Below are positions 8,080-16,728 of a stretch of DNA of 38,559 nt, piece after piece. This DNA is from JANRIZ01 sp033764445 (GTDB lineage: Bacteria; Verrucomicrobiota; Verrucomicrobiia; JAWXBN01). Position 1 is the stretch's first letter. Every line of letters begins with the position of its first letter. A program made the position numbers and the translations under genes. Under the pieces are notes generated by a model. That model saw only the letters and a program-made list of their open reading frames with translations. It was not told the origin of the DNA and ran no database searches. Location: positions 1 to 38,559 of the forward strand of contig JANRIZ010000161.1 of NCBI GenBank assembly GCA_033764445.1, written 5' to 3'.

Positions 8080-9672
8080 ATGAGCGCGACTTTCAAGGTG
8101 TTGATCACGGACGGACTCTCGGAAAAGGGCATTGAACTGCTTCGGAACAGCGGGTCCATCTCCGTCGATCTCAAGCCGGGGATTGCCGAGGCGGACCTGC
8201 TGGAGGTCATTGGCCAGTACGACGCGCTGATTGTCCGGAGCCAGACCAAGGTCAATGCCAAGGTCATTGAGGCGGGCAAAAAGCTCAAGGTCGTCGGTCG
8301 GGCCGGGGTCGGTGTTGACAACGTGGATGCCGAGGCCGCCACGGCCCGGGGGATCATCGTCATGAACACCCCCGCCGGGAATACGATTTCAACCGCCGAA
8401 CTGGCCTTCACCCTGATGATGTCCCTTTCGCGGCACATTCCCCAGGCCCACGCGAGCATGGTCGCCGGAAAATGGGACCGCAAGACCTTCCAGGGGGTGG
8501 AATTGTGCGGAAAGACCCTGGCCATCGTCGGCATGGGCCGGATCGGCAGCGAGGTCGCCCGCCGGGCCATCGCCTTCGGGATGCGTGTCCTGGCCTACGA
8601 TCCCTTCCTGTCCCTGAGCCGGGCCAAGGCCATGCAGGTCGAGCTTTTTGACAAGGTTGACGATCTTCTCCCCCAGGCCGACTACGTGACCGTCCACACC
8701 CCGCTGACCCCCGAGACCCGGGGCATTTTGAACAAACGGACGCTGGCCCTGTGCAAACGCGGGGTGCGTCTGGTCAACTGTGCGCGGGGGGGGCTCATTG
8801 ACGAGGCGGACCTGTTGGAGGCGCTTCGGAGCGGTCAGGTGGCCGGGGCCGCACTGGATGTGTATGAAAGTGAGCCGCCGAAGGATCTGCCCTTTCGGGA
8901 TTTGCCCAATGTTGTCCTCACGCCGCATCTGGGGGCCTCCACCGCCGAGGCGCAGGAAAGTGTCGGGATCGAGATTGCCGAGCAGATTCACAGTTATCTG
9001 ACCACCGGGTCGATCATCAATGCCGTCAATGTCCCCAACGTGGATGCCAAGACCCTGGAGGTCCTCGGGCCGCACCTGAATCTCGCCGAAAAACTCGGGC
9101 TCCTGCTGGCGCAGATTTCCCCCAAACGCATCGATTCCCTGGAGGTGTGTTACTGGGGCAAGGCCTACGATCTGGACGTCCGCCCCATCACCCGCACGGT
9201 CGTGCGCGGGTTTCTGCAAAATGCGGGAGGCAATGACGTCAACCAGATCAACGCGCTGAATCTGGCGCAGCACCTGGGAATACGACTGGATGTCAGCAAA
9301 CACTCCGAGGAGGTGGATTACACGGAGCTTGTGCAGGTGACCGCGCGGGCCGGGGGACAGGAGACCTCCGTGGCCGGAACCATTTTCGGGCACCATCCGA
9401 GGATTGTCAGGGTCAATGGCCAAAACGTGGAGGCTGAACCCCGGGGAATCCTGTTTTTCATGGAGAATACGGACAAGCCCGGGATTGTCGGCCAGATCGG
9501 GACGATCATGGGGCAGCACAGGATCAACATTGCCAGCATGAGCCTTTCACGCAATGCCCCCGGCGGACGCGCCCTCGTGTGTCTGGGGCTGGACAATGCC
9601 CCTTCGCAGGAACTCATTGATGAGATTTGCCGGGATGGCCATATCTTCAATGTGAAGGTGGCCCGACTCTGA
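8080..9672 (+). CDS. serA: D-3-phosphoglycerate dehydrogenase
   Basis: SerA performs the first step of serine synthesis: NAD-dependent oxidation of 3-phosphoglycerate to 3-phosphohydroxypyruvate, in the cytosol. The 530-residue product has the long (type I) architecture. It has an N-terminal substrate domain; a Rossmann nucleotide-binding loop GMGRIG at 151-156; the catalytic arginine in NCARGG (about 236), glutamate in DVYESEPP (about 265) and histidine in LTPHLGAST (about 283). These are followed by the allosteric substrate-binding domain and a C-terminal ACT domain starting near GILFFMENTDKPGIVG. The ACT domain is the usual site of serine feedback inhibition. Start at ATG 8080. It is a single gene: divergent from the AAA gene and convergent with the Fe-S carrier gene, 9 nt away. 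Confidence 0.96.
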   Translation: MSATFKVLITDGLSEKGIELLRNSGSISVDLKPGIAEADLLEVIGQYDALIVRSQTKVNAKVIEAGKKLKVVGRAGVGVDNVDAEAATARGIIVMNTPAGNTISTAELAFTLMMSLSRHIPQAHASMVAGKWDRKTFQGVELCGKTLAIVGMGRIGSEVARRAIAFGMRVLAYDPFLSLSRAKAMQVELFDKVDDLLPQADYVTVHTPLTPETRGILNKRTLALCKRGVRLVNCARGGLIDEADLLEALRSGQVAGAALDVYESEPPKDLPFRDLPNVVLTPHLGASTAEAQESVGIEIAEQIHSYLTTGSIINAVNVPNVDAKTLEVLGPHLNLAEKLGLLLAQISPKRIDSLEVCYWGKAYDLDVRPITRTVVRGFLQNAGGNDVNQINALNLAQHLGIRLDVSKHSEEVDYTELVQVTARAGGQETSVAGTIFGHHPRIVRVNGQNVEAEPRGILFFMENTDKPGIVGQIGTIMGQHRINIASMSLSRNAPGGRALVCLGLDNAPSQELIDEICRDGHIFNVKVARL

Positions 9673-9685
9673 TCCGTGGGATCAG
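9669..9685. terminator. Hairpin spanning both convergent stop codons (serA / Fe-S carrier)
   Basis: Perfect 7-bp inverted repeat CTGATCC-GTG-GGATCAG. It contains the serA TGA (9670-9672) and the opposite-strand TGA (complement of 9682-9684). There is no T tract on either side, so it is at best a weak bidirectional terminator or an mRNA 3'-end stabiliser. Confidence 0.4.
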
Positions 9686-10083
9686 ACCGAGAAGGATTCG
9701 CCGCAGGAGCAGGTGCTTTTGGCGTTGGGATTGTGAACCTTGAAACCGCCCTGTTGCAGGTCATCGCTGTAGTCGAGCTCCGCCCCGGAGACAAACAGGG
9801 CGGTTTTGGGGTCCACCACGACGCGGACGCCATTGGACTGGATGAAAATATCCCGGTCGCGCGGACCCTCCACAATGTCCATCTTGTAGGAGAGCCCCGA
9901 GCACCCGCCCCCGACAACGGCAATACGCATGGCCCCCTTTTCCGACTTGCCCTGACGTTCGAGAATGCCTGAAAGCCGTTTGGCGGCGTTTGGGCTGACG
10001 GTCAGGAATTTGTCGTTGCCCACCCGGTACTGGACTCCTTCGTAGGTGGGGAGAGAAGAGTGGGGGGAGGGGTGGTGGCTCAT
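9682..10083 (-). CDS. A-type iron-sulfur cluster carrier (IscA/ErpA family)
   Basis: 133 residues. The three conserved cysteines of the HesB/IscA family are present: Cys61 in VGGGCSGLSY, and Cys125 and Cys127 in CSCGESF near the C-terminus. These proteins receive Fe-S clusters from the ISC or SUF scaffold and pass them to apo-enzymes. The N-terminal 25 residues (His/Ser/Pro-rich MSHHPSPHSS) extend beyond the usual core of about 107 residues. In this genome the acceptors could include complex I and IspH (both near), but that is inference. The nearest gene on the same strand upstream is nuoN, 80 nt away. IscA, SufA and ErpA cannot be separated by these motifs, so I give no symbol. Confidence 0.9.
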   Translation of the reverse strand: MSHHPSPHSSLPTYEGVQYRVGNDKFLTVSPNAAKRLSGILERQGKSEKGAMRIAVVGGGCSGLSYKMDIVEGPRDRDIFIQSNGVRVVVDPKTALFVSGAELDYSDDLQQGGFKVHNPNAKSTCSCGESFSV

Positions 10084-10163
10084 GGGGAAAGTATCGTTTG
10101 TACAGGCCCAAGTATCAAGGAGAACTCATGGGGCGAACCCGGCAGGGAAAGCCGGTCCTGAAC

Positions 10164-11750
10164 TCAGAGCCCGAAATTCAGGAATTGGGACAGCAGATGA
10201 CTCGCCTTGTCGAAGACCCGGCCCTGGCAGATTCCCAGCAGAATGGTCGCCACCGTCCCCAGGACCAGCATGAGTTTGGCAGGCGAGGAGAAGGGCAGGG
10301 GACGATCATCCTCGATTTTGCCGAAGTACATCAGGCGGATGACCCCCAGGTAGTAGTAGAGCCCGATGACCGCCGAGACGATGGCGATGAGCAGGACCGC
10401 AAAAATCAGCAGCGGGGTTCCGGGCACCACAAACGGGTTGAGGTGCAGATTCCAGAAACCCAGGTCAAACCCGTGGAAGTGGATGGAAAGACCCGGGATA
10501 TCCTGCATGTTGATCAATGAGGCGAGGATGGTGAATTTCCCGAAAAATCCCGCCAGGGGTGGGATGCCCGCCAGGGAGGCCAGAGCGATGAGCATGGCAA
10601 AGGCCAGCCCCGGGGAGCGCTGGGCCAGACCCGAAAAATTCGAGAGTTCGCTGCTTTTGGAGACATTGGAAACAATCGTCGCCACCAGGAAGATGACCAG
10701 GCTGGCGATCAGGTACGAGAGCAGATAGAAATACACCGCCGGTCCGCCCAGGAGGGAGATGGCCGGATTACTGGTGGCCAGACCCACCAGGAGAAAGCCC
10801 GTGTGGCCGATCCCCGAATAGGCCATCAGCCGTTTGAGATTGGACTGGGGCAGGGCGCTCAGATTGCCCAGGAGCATGGACAGGGCCGCCAGGAGCATCA
10901 GCAGGACCGCCCACACGTGCACCGTTCCCACAAAACCGAAGGCCGCATTGAGCATGCGGAAAAGGATGAAAAACCCGGCCGCCTTCGAGGCCGTGGCCAG
11001 AAACGCCGTGACCGGGGTGGGAGCCCCCTGATAGGCATCCGGTGCCCACATGTGGAAGGGGACGGCGGCGATCTTGAAGCACAGACCCGTGAGGATGAGG
11101 ATCAGGCAGAAATTGGTCAGCAAAGGCACCGGGACCCCGATCATAAAATAGGTCTGGCGCATCGTGCCGAAATAGAAGGCGATGCCGTAGACCATGATCG
11201 CGCTGGAGACCGCCCCGATGATCAGGTATTTGATCCCCGCCTCCAGCGAAAGCGGATTGCGTTTCTGAAAACTGACCATCACATAGAAGGAGACCGTGAT
11301 CAATTCCAGGGCCACAAACAGGGTCATGAATTCATTGGCCGAGGCGAGAACGATCATGCCCGTGGTGGAAATGAGAATCAGCGCGACCAATTCCGAAAAT
11401 CCGCGTTCCATCTGTGACCGGTATTCATATGCAATCGTGATGGCCCCCGCCGCCGCCAGCAGGAAGAAGGGTTTGGCCAGTTTGGAGACCCCGTCAAAGC
11501 CGAGCATTCCCTTGAAGTCCAGGAACTGGATCAGGAACAGTTTGTCCGCCACCGCCGAGGTGTTCATGGCGGAGGTCAGATAATACAGACTCCAGGCAGA
11601 GAGGCCCGCAAGCACAAAAAGACAAGAACCCGTGACCGCACGGCGGTTGGCTCCCTCGGCGAAGGCCTCCCACAGGAGGACAATCAGAGCCAGGGCGATG
11701 AGGGACAGCTCAATGCCGAAGGGGGGAAATATGGAGAGGGTGGCGATCAT
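10164..11750 (-). CDS. nuoN: NADH-quinone oxidoreductase subunit N
   Basis: 528 residues, strongly hydrophobic with about 14 predicted helices, the size of NuoN. It is one of the three antiporter-like proton-pumping subunits of respiratory complex I. The segment FKIAAVPFHMWAPDAYQGAPTPVTAFLATASKAAGF carries the conserved proline/charged block of the Mrp-antiporter family, and the helix-breaking and lysine positions of the fold appear in LKRLMAYSGIGHTGFLLVG. It begins at ATG 11750, 4 nt after the nuoM stop, so it is the last gene of a nuoJ-K-L-M-N operon. A GC hairpin lies just downstream (10139-10155) with no T tract. Confidence 0.95.
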   Translation of the reverse strand: MIATLSIFPPFGIELSLIALALIVLLWEAFAEGANRRAVTGSCLFVLAGLSAWSLYYLTSAMNTSAVADKLFLIQFLDFKGMLGFDGVSKLAKPFFLLAAAGAITIAYEYRSQMERGFSELVALILISTTGMIVLASANEFMTLFVALELITVSFYVMVSFQKRNPLSLEAGIKYLIIGAVSSAIMVYGIAFYFGTMRQTYFMIGVPVPLLTNFCLILILTGLCFKIAAVPFHMWAPDAYQGAPTPVTAFLATASKAAGFFILFRMLNAAFGFVGTVHVWAVLLMLLAALSMLLGNLSALPQSNLKRLMAYSGIGHTGFLLVGLATSNPAISLLGGPAVYFYLLSYLIASLVIFLVATIVSNVSKSSELSNFSGLAQRSPGLAFAMLIALASLAGIPPLAGFFGKFTILASLINMQDIPGLSIHFHGFDLGFWNLHLNPFVVPGTPLLIFAVLLIAIVSAVIGLYYYLGVIRLMYFGKIEDDRPLPFSSPAKLMLVLGTVATILLGICQGRVFDKASHLLSQFLNFGL

Positions 11751-11754
11751 GTTC

Positions 11755-13272
11755 CTATTTTCCCAGAAGGTTCATCCAACCATGAAGACTTGAGGTGATC
11801 GGGGAAGTCAACAGCCCCGGGACAAATCCGGTGATCATCAGACCGGCCAGCAGCAGAAGGTAGGGCAGACGTTCCTGCAGACCCTCGATATCGCGGACCC
11901 CCGAGAATTTTTCCGGGAGTTCCCCGAGGAAGACATTGCGGACGGCCCGGAGCATGTACACCGAGGAGACGACCACACCGAAGAGGGCGAGAACGACAAC
12001 CGCCCCATGAAAGGGCAGGGCCGGTTCCGTATACCAGGCCCCGAAGAAAATCATCAGTTCCCCTGCAAAATTGGCAAACCCGGGCATCCCGGCCGAGGCC
12101 ATGGCCGTCATGGTGAAGACCACCGCCGCAAAGGGCATTTTGCGGGCGAGCCCGCCCAGTTCTCCGGTATCCACCGTGCCGGTCTGACGGGCAATGTGTC
12201 CGGCCAGTGCAAACCCCAGGGCGGCGGTCAGACCGTGGGCAAACATGTAAACGAGGGCGCCGGTCAGTCCCAGGGAATTGGCGGCCACGATCCCCAGAAA
12301 CACGTAACCCATGTGGGAGACGCTGGAGTAACCGAGCATCAGTCGCAGATTTTTTTCGCTCATGGCGACGTAGCCCACGTAGAGGATGTTCATGAGCAGC
12401 AGGACCGAGAGGATGGTGACCCACGACTGGGCTCCCTGGGGGAGAAGCGGCTCGGCAAAACGGATCAGCAGGTAGAGACCGAATTTTTTGAGAACCCCCG
12501 CGTGGAGCATGCTCGCCGCCGCCGGGGCGCCGGCGTAGCCCTGCGGCGCCCAGGAATGGAAGGGCCAGAGGGAGATGAGGATTCCGGAGCCGACCAGGAC
12601 AAACCCATAGATCAGCGGCTGGATGGAGCCGGGGATGTATTGCGGGGTCAGCAGCAGGGAACGGAGGGTGATCAGGTTGAAGGTGTGGGTGCCCTCTGCA
12701 GTGACCGGGGAGAGAAAATAGAACATCAGGAGCCCCGCCAGAAGGATGAGACTGCCGAGGGAAAGGTACACGGTCAGTTTGGTGGCCACCCGTTCGCGGT
12801 TGGCATGGTTGCCCCAGCGTCCGATCAGCAGAAACGTCGGGATGAGGGCCAGCTCGTGGAAGACATACAGAAAAAACAGGTCCAGGGAAATGAACGCCCC
12901 GACCGCTCCGGCGGAAATGAGCATCAGATGGATGAAAAATTCGCGCGGACGGTCCTCAACCCCGGAGGACACCCCCACGGCCGCGAGGGTCACGATGCCC
13001 GTGAGCAGCAACAGGAAAAGACTGATTCCATCCACCCCCACCAGGTAGCTCAGCCCCAGCCTGGGAATCCAGGGAGATTCCTGAAGGAAACGGAACCCCT
13101 CAACGGATTCGGCCGAGGCAAAATGAAAGGCGATCGAAAAACAGGAGAGGAAGAGCAGGGCCGCCCCCGCCAACGCGATGCGATAGGGGGCCCGCCGGTC
13201 CTCGCCCGAAAGAAGCGCAATCATCCCGGCTGTGATCAGCGGGATGAGGAGTGTCAGGGTCAGGGGGCTCAC
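11755..13272 (-). CDS. nuoM: NADH-quinone oxidoreductase subunit M
   Basis: 505 residues with the NuoM pattern of 14 helices. The conserved glutamate in the fifth helix is in LYVFHELALIPTFLLIGRWG. The motif PFHSWAPQGYAGAPAAASMLHAGVLKKFGLYLL is the diagnostic antiporter signature of NuoM, and LRLMLGYSSVSHMGYVFLGI follows. It pumps protons in the membrane arm of complex I. It lies 33 nt after nuoL and 4 nt before nuoN, all on the minus strand. ATG at 13272 gives the normal hydrophobic N-terminus MSPLTLTLLIPLITAGMIAL. Confidence 0.95.
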   Translation of the reverse strand: MSPLTLTLLIPLITAGMIALLSGEDRRAPYRIALAGAALLFLSCFSIAFHFASAESVEGFRFLQESPWIPRLGLSYLVGVDGISLFLLLLTGIVTLAAVGVSSGVEDRPREFFIHLMLISAGAVGAFISLDLFFLYVFHELALIPTFLLIGRWGNHANRERVATKLTVYLSLGSLILLAGLLMFYFLSPVTAEGTHTFNLITLRSLLLTPQYIPGSIQPLIYGFVLVGSGILISLWPFHSWAPQGYAGAPAAASMLHAGVLKKFGLYLLIRFAEPLLPQGAQSWVTILSVLLLMNILYVGYVAMSEKNLRLMLGYSSVSHMGYVFLGIVAANSLGLTGALVYMFAHGLTAALGFALAGHIARQTGTVDTGELGGLARKMPFAAVVFTMTAMASAGMPGFANFAGELMIFFGAWYTEPALPFHGAVVVLALFGVVVSSVYMLRAVRNVFLGELPEKFSGVRDIEGLQERLPYLLLLAGLMITGFVPGLLTSPITSSLHGWMNLLGK

Positions 13273-13305
13273 AGGGATTGGTGGGAAGGGGGTTGTGGTT
13301 TTGGT

Positions 13306-15261
13306 TTATCTCAGGAAAAGCGCCAGAAGAAGGATCAGGCCCAGGGCCAGACCGATCGTATACGTTTGGACATTGCCCGTCTGGAGCCAGGTGAGGGTCC
13401 GTCCGGCAAAGTGGGTGGTGTAGCCCAGGCCGGAGACCAGCAGTCCGTCAATGATGTATTTGTCCACAAAACCCAGGATGCACGCAAAGGGCTGCTGGAT
13501 TCGGCTGATGAGAAAGCCGTAGATTTCGTCGATGTAGAACTTGTTTGAAAAGAGCGGAATCTGGATCGGATCGCTCGTTTTGTTTTTGTAGAAGGCAAAA
13601 GCCAGGGCCACCCCGGAGACAAAGGCCAGCAGGGCCATGACCGGGACGATATTGGGGTGGGCGGCGGCGGCGTGGGCATCCGGAAAATAGAAGTGATCGA
13701 AATAGTCGAGCACTCCCAGTTGCGGATACCCCAGAATCACCGAGGGGATGGCCAGCAGGAGCAGGGGCCCCACCATCAGCCACGGGGATTCGTGGGCGTG
13801 GCCGACCGCCTCCTCATGGTCCTTGGCCGGACGGTTGAGGAAGACGACCACAACGAGGCGGGTCATGTAAAAAGCCGTCAGAAACGCCGCCACCGTGCCG
13901 ATGATCCAGAGGGGTTTGCTGTGTTCGAAGGCGGTGAGCAGGATTTCGTCCTTGCTGAAAAAGCCGCTCAGGAACGGACATCCCATCAGGGCCAGGCTGC
14001 CGATGGCAAAGGTCAGGAAGGTCAGGGGCATTTTGCCGCTCAGGCCGCCCATTTTCCAGATGTTCTGCTCGTGGTGCATGGCCACGATGACCGAGCCCGC
14101 CCCCAGGAAGAGGAGCGCCTTGAAGCAGGCGTGTGTGGTCAGGTGAAACATGCTGTCCTCCGGGGCGCTCAAGCCCACCGCCATGACCATGTATCCGAGC
14201 TGTGAAAGTGTGGAATAGGCCAGGATGCGTTTGATGTCATTCTGCTGGGTGGCGATCAGCGCGGCAAACAGGCAGGTCACCCCCCCGACCCAGGCAATGG
14301 TCAGGGCCGCATTGGGGGCCAGTGCAAAATCCAGGCTCAGGAACAGGCGGCAGAGCATGTACACACCCGCCGCGACCATTGTGGCGGCGTGGATGAGGGC
14401 GGAAACAGGCGTGGGACCTTCCATGGCATCGGGAAGCCAGGTGTGCAGCGGGATCATGGCCGATTTGCCGATGGTCCCGCAGAAAAGCAGCAGCAGGATC
14501 AGATTCGCCTCGGGGAATTTGCTGGTGAAGGTGAAATCCGAAAAAGCAACCATGCCATAGGCTCCCCACAGCATGATGATTCCCAGCATAAAACCAAAAT
14601 CGCCGATCTTGTTCATCAGGAAGGCCTTTTTGGCGGCATCCGCCGCGCTGGCCTTGAAGAACCAGTGACCGATCAGCAGGTAGGAACTCAATCCGACGAG
14701 CTCCCAGAAAACGAACATCATCACAAAATTGTCCGCCACGACAATCCCGGTCATGGAGAACATGAACAGCGACAGACAGGCGAAGTAACGCCCCTTGCCC
14801 TCATCCCCCTTCATATAGGCGATCGAATAGACATGGATCAGGAACCCGATCAGGGTGACGACCAGGAGCATGGCCTTGCTCAATTTGTCCAAGGTCATGC
14901 CGATGGTGACCGAGAGGGTGCCATCGTGCATCCTGGGGGTGCCGTCTTTTGTGACAGGTTTGACGGAGCCTTCCGCAGGGCCCACCTTCAGCCAGGTGAG
15001 GGGAGGGGCCGTCTTACGGGTCTCTTCTCCTTGGGGGGGGGCAAAAGGGGGCAGCCCCGTAAAAATCAGGACCGCAAGGACCCCGCACAGGGCGGCGGAA
15101 CCCGTGGAGACAAAGGAACTGAGCTGATGACAGCGGCGGGTGAAAAAGGCGATGATCGCCACACTGGCCAGCGGCAGGAGCAACAGGAACCATTCCGGGA
15201 AACGCCACAGTGTCTGGGCGGGGCCCGACAACATTTCCAGGTAGCAGGAGGGGCAGTTCAT
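13306..15261 (-). CDS. nuoL: NADH-quinone oxidoreductase subunit L
   Basis: 651 residues, the expected length for NuoL, the distal antiporter-like subunit of complex I with its long lateral helix. Diagnostic blocks: DNFVMMFVFWELVGLSSYLLIGHWF with the essential glutamate; MIPLHTWLPDAMEGPTPVSALIHAATMVAAG; and DIKRILAYSTLSQLGYMVMA. A periplasmic insert follows the first helices (residues about 60-110, with KTAPPLTWLKVGPAEG). The N-terminus MNCPSCYLEMLSG is unusual, with two Cys ahead of the first helix; a start at the internal Met 10 residues on is possible. It begins 6 nt after nuoK. Confidence 0.95.
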   Translation of the reverse strand: MNCPSCYLEMLSGPAQTLWRFPEWFLLLLPLASVAIIAFFTRRCHQLSSFVSTGSAALCGVLAVLIFTGLPPFAPPQGEETRKTAPPLTWLKVGPAEGSVKPVTKDGTPRMHDGTLSVTIGMTLDKLSKAMLLVVTLIGFLIHVYSIAYMKGDEGKGRYFACLSLFMFSMTGIVVADNFVMMFVFWELVGLSSYLLIGHWFFKASAADAAKKAFLMNKIGDFGFMLGIIMLWGAYGMVAFSDFTFTSKFPEANLILLLLFCGTIGKSAMIPLHTWLPDAMEGPTPVSALIHAATMVAAGVYMLCRLFLSLDFALAPNAALTIAWVGGVTCLFAALIATQQNDIKRILAYSTLSQLGYMVMAVGLSAPEDSMFHLTTHACFKALLFLGAGSVIVAMHHEQNIWKMGGLSGKMPLTFLTFAIGSLALMGCPFLSGFFSKDEILLTAFEHSKPLWIIGTVAAFLTAFYMTRLVVVVFLNRPAKDHEEAVGHAHESPWLMVGPLLLLAIPSVILGYPQLGVLDYFDHFYFPDAHAAAAHPNIVPVMALLAFVSGVALAFAFYKNKTSDPIQIPLFSNKFYIDEIYGFLISRIQQPFACILGFVDKYIIDGLLVSGLGYTTHFAGRTLTWLQTGNVQTYTIGLALGLILLLALFLR

Positions 15262-15267
15262 AGAAGG

Positions 15268-15573
15268 TCAGAATTTCAGCGAGGTCATGTCCTCGATGTG
15301 GGTGGACTGTTTGAGGCGGTAGTAGGCGACGATGATGGCCAGGCCCAGGGCGACTTCGGCCGCCGCCACCGTGATGATGAAAAGAACCAGGACCTGCCCA
15401 TCCAAAAGCTGATAAAACCGGGTGAAGGCCAGAACGGCGAGGATGGCGGCATTGAGCATGATTTCCAGCGACATGTAGATGACCAGAATATTGCGGCGGA
15501 CAATGACACCGGTCAGACCAATCGTGAAGAGCAGTCCGCTGACGACCAGGTAGTGGGCGAGGGTGGGAGCCAT
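15268..15573 (-). CDS. nuoK: NADH-quinone oxidoreductase subunit K
   Basis: 101 residues, the standard NuoK size, three transmembrane helices. The conserved glutamates of the proton path are visible: MSLEIMLNAAILAVLAF (helix 2) and ITVAAAEVALGLAIIVAYYR (helix 3). It is homologous to MrpC and MT-ND4L. Start at ATG 15573, one base after the nuoJ TGA stop (TGA-C-ATG on the minus strand), so translation is coupled to nuoJ. Confidence 0.97.
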   Translation of the reverse strand: MAPTLAHYLVVSGLLFTIGLTGVIVRRNILVIYMSLEIMLNAAILAVLAFTRFYQLLDGQVLVLFIITVAAAEVALGLAIIVAYYRLKQSTHIEDMTSLKF

Positions 15574-15574
15574 G

Positions 15575-16081
15575 TCAGTTTTCCCTCCGGCTGATGTGAA
15601 CGACGCCCACCAGGGAGACCAGGAGGATCAGGGCCGTCAGCTCGAAGGGCAGGAAATAGGTGCCATACAGCAGACGACCGATGGCCGGGGCATCCTGAGG
15701 CTGGGAAAATCCCAGGGGCATCGCCGTGGGAAGATTGATTGAATCCCCGACGCGGTTGGTGACCCGGGTCAGGATTCCCGCCAGGAGGACGGCGACCAGC
15801 CCGCCGGCCACCAGGGAAAAGGGTTTGATCGTGCGGGTGGACTCCGCCTTCAGGTCCAGGAGCATGATGATAAAGAGGAAAAGGACCATGACCGCCCCGG
15901 CATAGACGAGCACTTGGACGACCGCCAGGAAAAATGCCCCCAGAAGGGCGAAGAGGCAGGCGAGCATGACAAAGGAAACCACCAGACACAGGGCGCTGGC
16001 CACCGGATTGCGGTTGATGACCACCATGACGGCGCAGAAAAGCGTCAGAATCGAAAAAAGGCAAAAGAGGGCGAATTCCAT
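15575..16081 (-). CDS. nuoJ: NADH-quinone oxidoreductase subunit J
   Basis: 168 residues with five helices, as in NuoJ/ND6. The conserved stretch VLVYAGAVMVLFLFIIMLLDL corresponds to the pi-bulge helix that couples quinone reduction to pumping. It is the first gene of the local complex I cluster: AGGA lies about 8 bases before ATG 16081 and 102 nt separate it from the next gene upstream, DUF2062. The normal upstream neighbour nuoI, and A to H, are absent from the window. Confidence 0.95.
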   Translation of the reverse strand: MEFALFCLFSILTLFCAVMVVINRNPVASALCLVVSFVMLACLFALLGAFFLAVVQVLVYAGAVMVLFLFIIMLLDLKAESTRTIKPFSLVAGGLVAVLLAGILTRVTNRVGDSINLPTAMPLGFSQPQDAPAIGRLLYGTYFLPFELTALILLVSLVGVVHISRREN

Positions 16082-16183
16082 GGTGTTGTCCTGAAAAAGA
16101 CGGGGAGACTTTTGAAGAAAAATGCGGAACCGCGCAAGAAAATTCCCTCGATATATTTTGACCTCTCCGAGTGCCGGAAAGGA

Positions 16184-16687
16184 TCAATCTCCAGGAGGTC
16201 CCCCCCTCTGATCCGTCTGTTTTCGCCAATGAACGACCAGACCCAGGCAAAGGAAGTAGGCCGCGATGCCGACCGGGATTCCCGTCGCCACGGCCCCCAG
16301 CAGGAGCGGTTTGCCGACCGTGAACAGCCATTCCAGAAACCGGGTCCAATCCAGAAATTCTCCGAGGCTCATGTGTTCGTGGTGTATTTTCTGTGGAAAC
16401 CTGTGAGGATGACTCAGGAGCCACGATCCGACGACATATTCGATTCGGAGTACAAAGGGGGCGAAGGGCAGGAAAAGATCGTGGAGAGTCACTCCGATGA
16501 CCGCCGCAATCTTATGGCTGCGGGTCACCCAGGCCAGGATCAGGGCCAGGGCTGTTTTGATCCCCACCAGCGGGATCCAGCCGACAAAAAAGCCCAGGGC
16601 AAACCCGAGGGCGATGTTTTTGGGGGAGGCTTTGAGACCCCTCAGCCGGTGCCAGGGGCGGGCGAGTCCGTTCCAGAAAGAGTTCAT
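16184..16687 (-). CDS. DUF2062 family membrane protein
   Basis: 167 residues. The DUF2062 hallmark SPKNIALGFALGFFVGWIPLVGIKT starts at about residue 21, followed by more hydrophobic segments (LALILAWVTR, IGVTLHDLFLPFAPFVL) and a C-terminal helix (LLLGAVATGIPVGIAAYFLCLGLVV). The fold is an integral membrane protein of about four helices and its biochemical role is not established. It lies 41 nt after waaA on the same strand and may be co-transcribed with it, which would hint at an envelope role. A 5-bp CCCCC/GGGGG hairpin (16692-16707) covers the G-rich stretch that would serve as its ribosome site. Confidence 0.85.
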   Translation of the reverse strand: MNSFWNGLARPWHRLRGLKASPKNIALGFALGFFVGWIPLVGIKTALALILAWVTRSHKIAAVIGVTLHDLFLPFAPFVLRIEYVVGSWLLSHPHRFPQKIHHEHMSLGEFLDWTRFLEWLFTVGKPLLLGAVATGIPVGIAAYFLCLGLVVHWRKQTDQRGGPPGD

Positions 16688-16728
16688 GGAACCCCCAGAA
16701 TCGGGGGCGGGTGTGCCAGGGGCAAGGC

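Noticed and set aside
6422..8083. 553-residue plus-strand frame opposite the AAA+ gene
   Set aside because: The minus strand encodes clear TPR and AAA motifs; the plus frame has no domain and is explained by GC-rich codon bias.
12007..15594. Long plus-strand frames opposite nuoM and nuoL
   Set aside because: They read as Gln/Gly/His/Arg-rich sequence, the usual complement of hydrophobic-helix codons; the nuo genes are certain.
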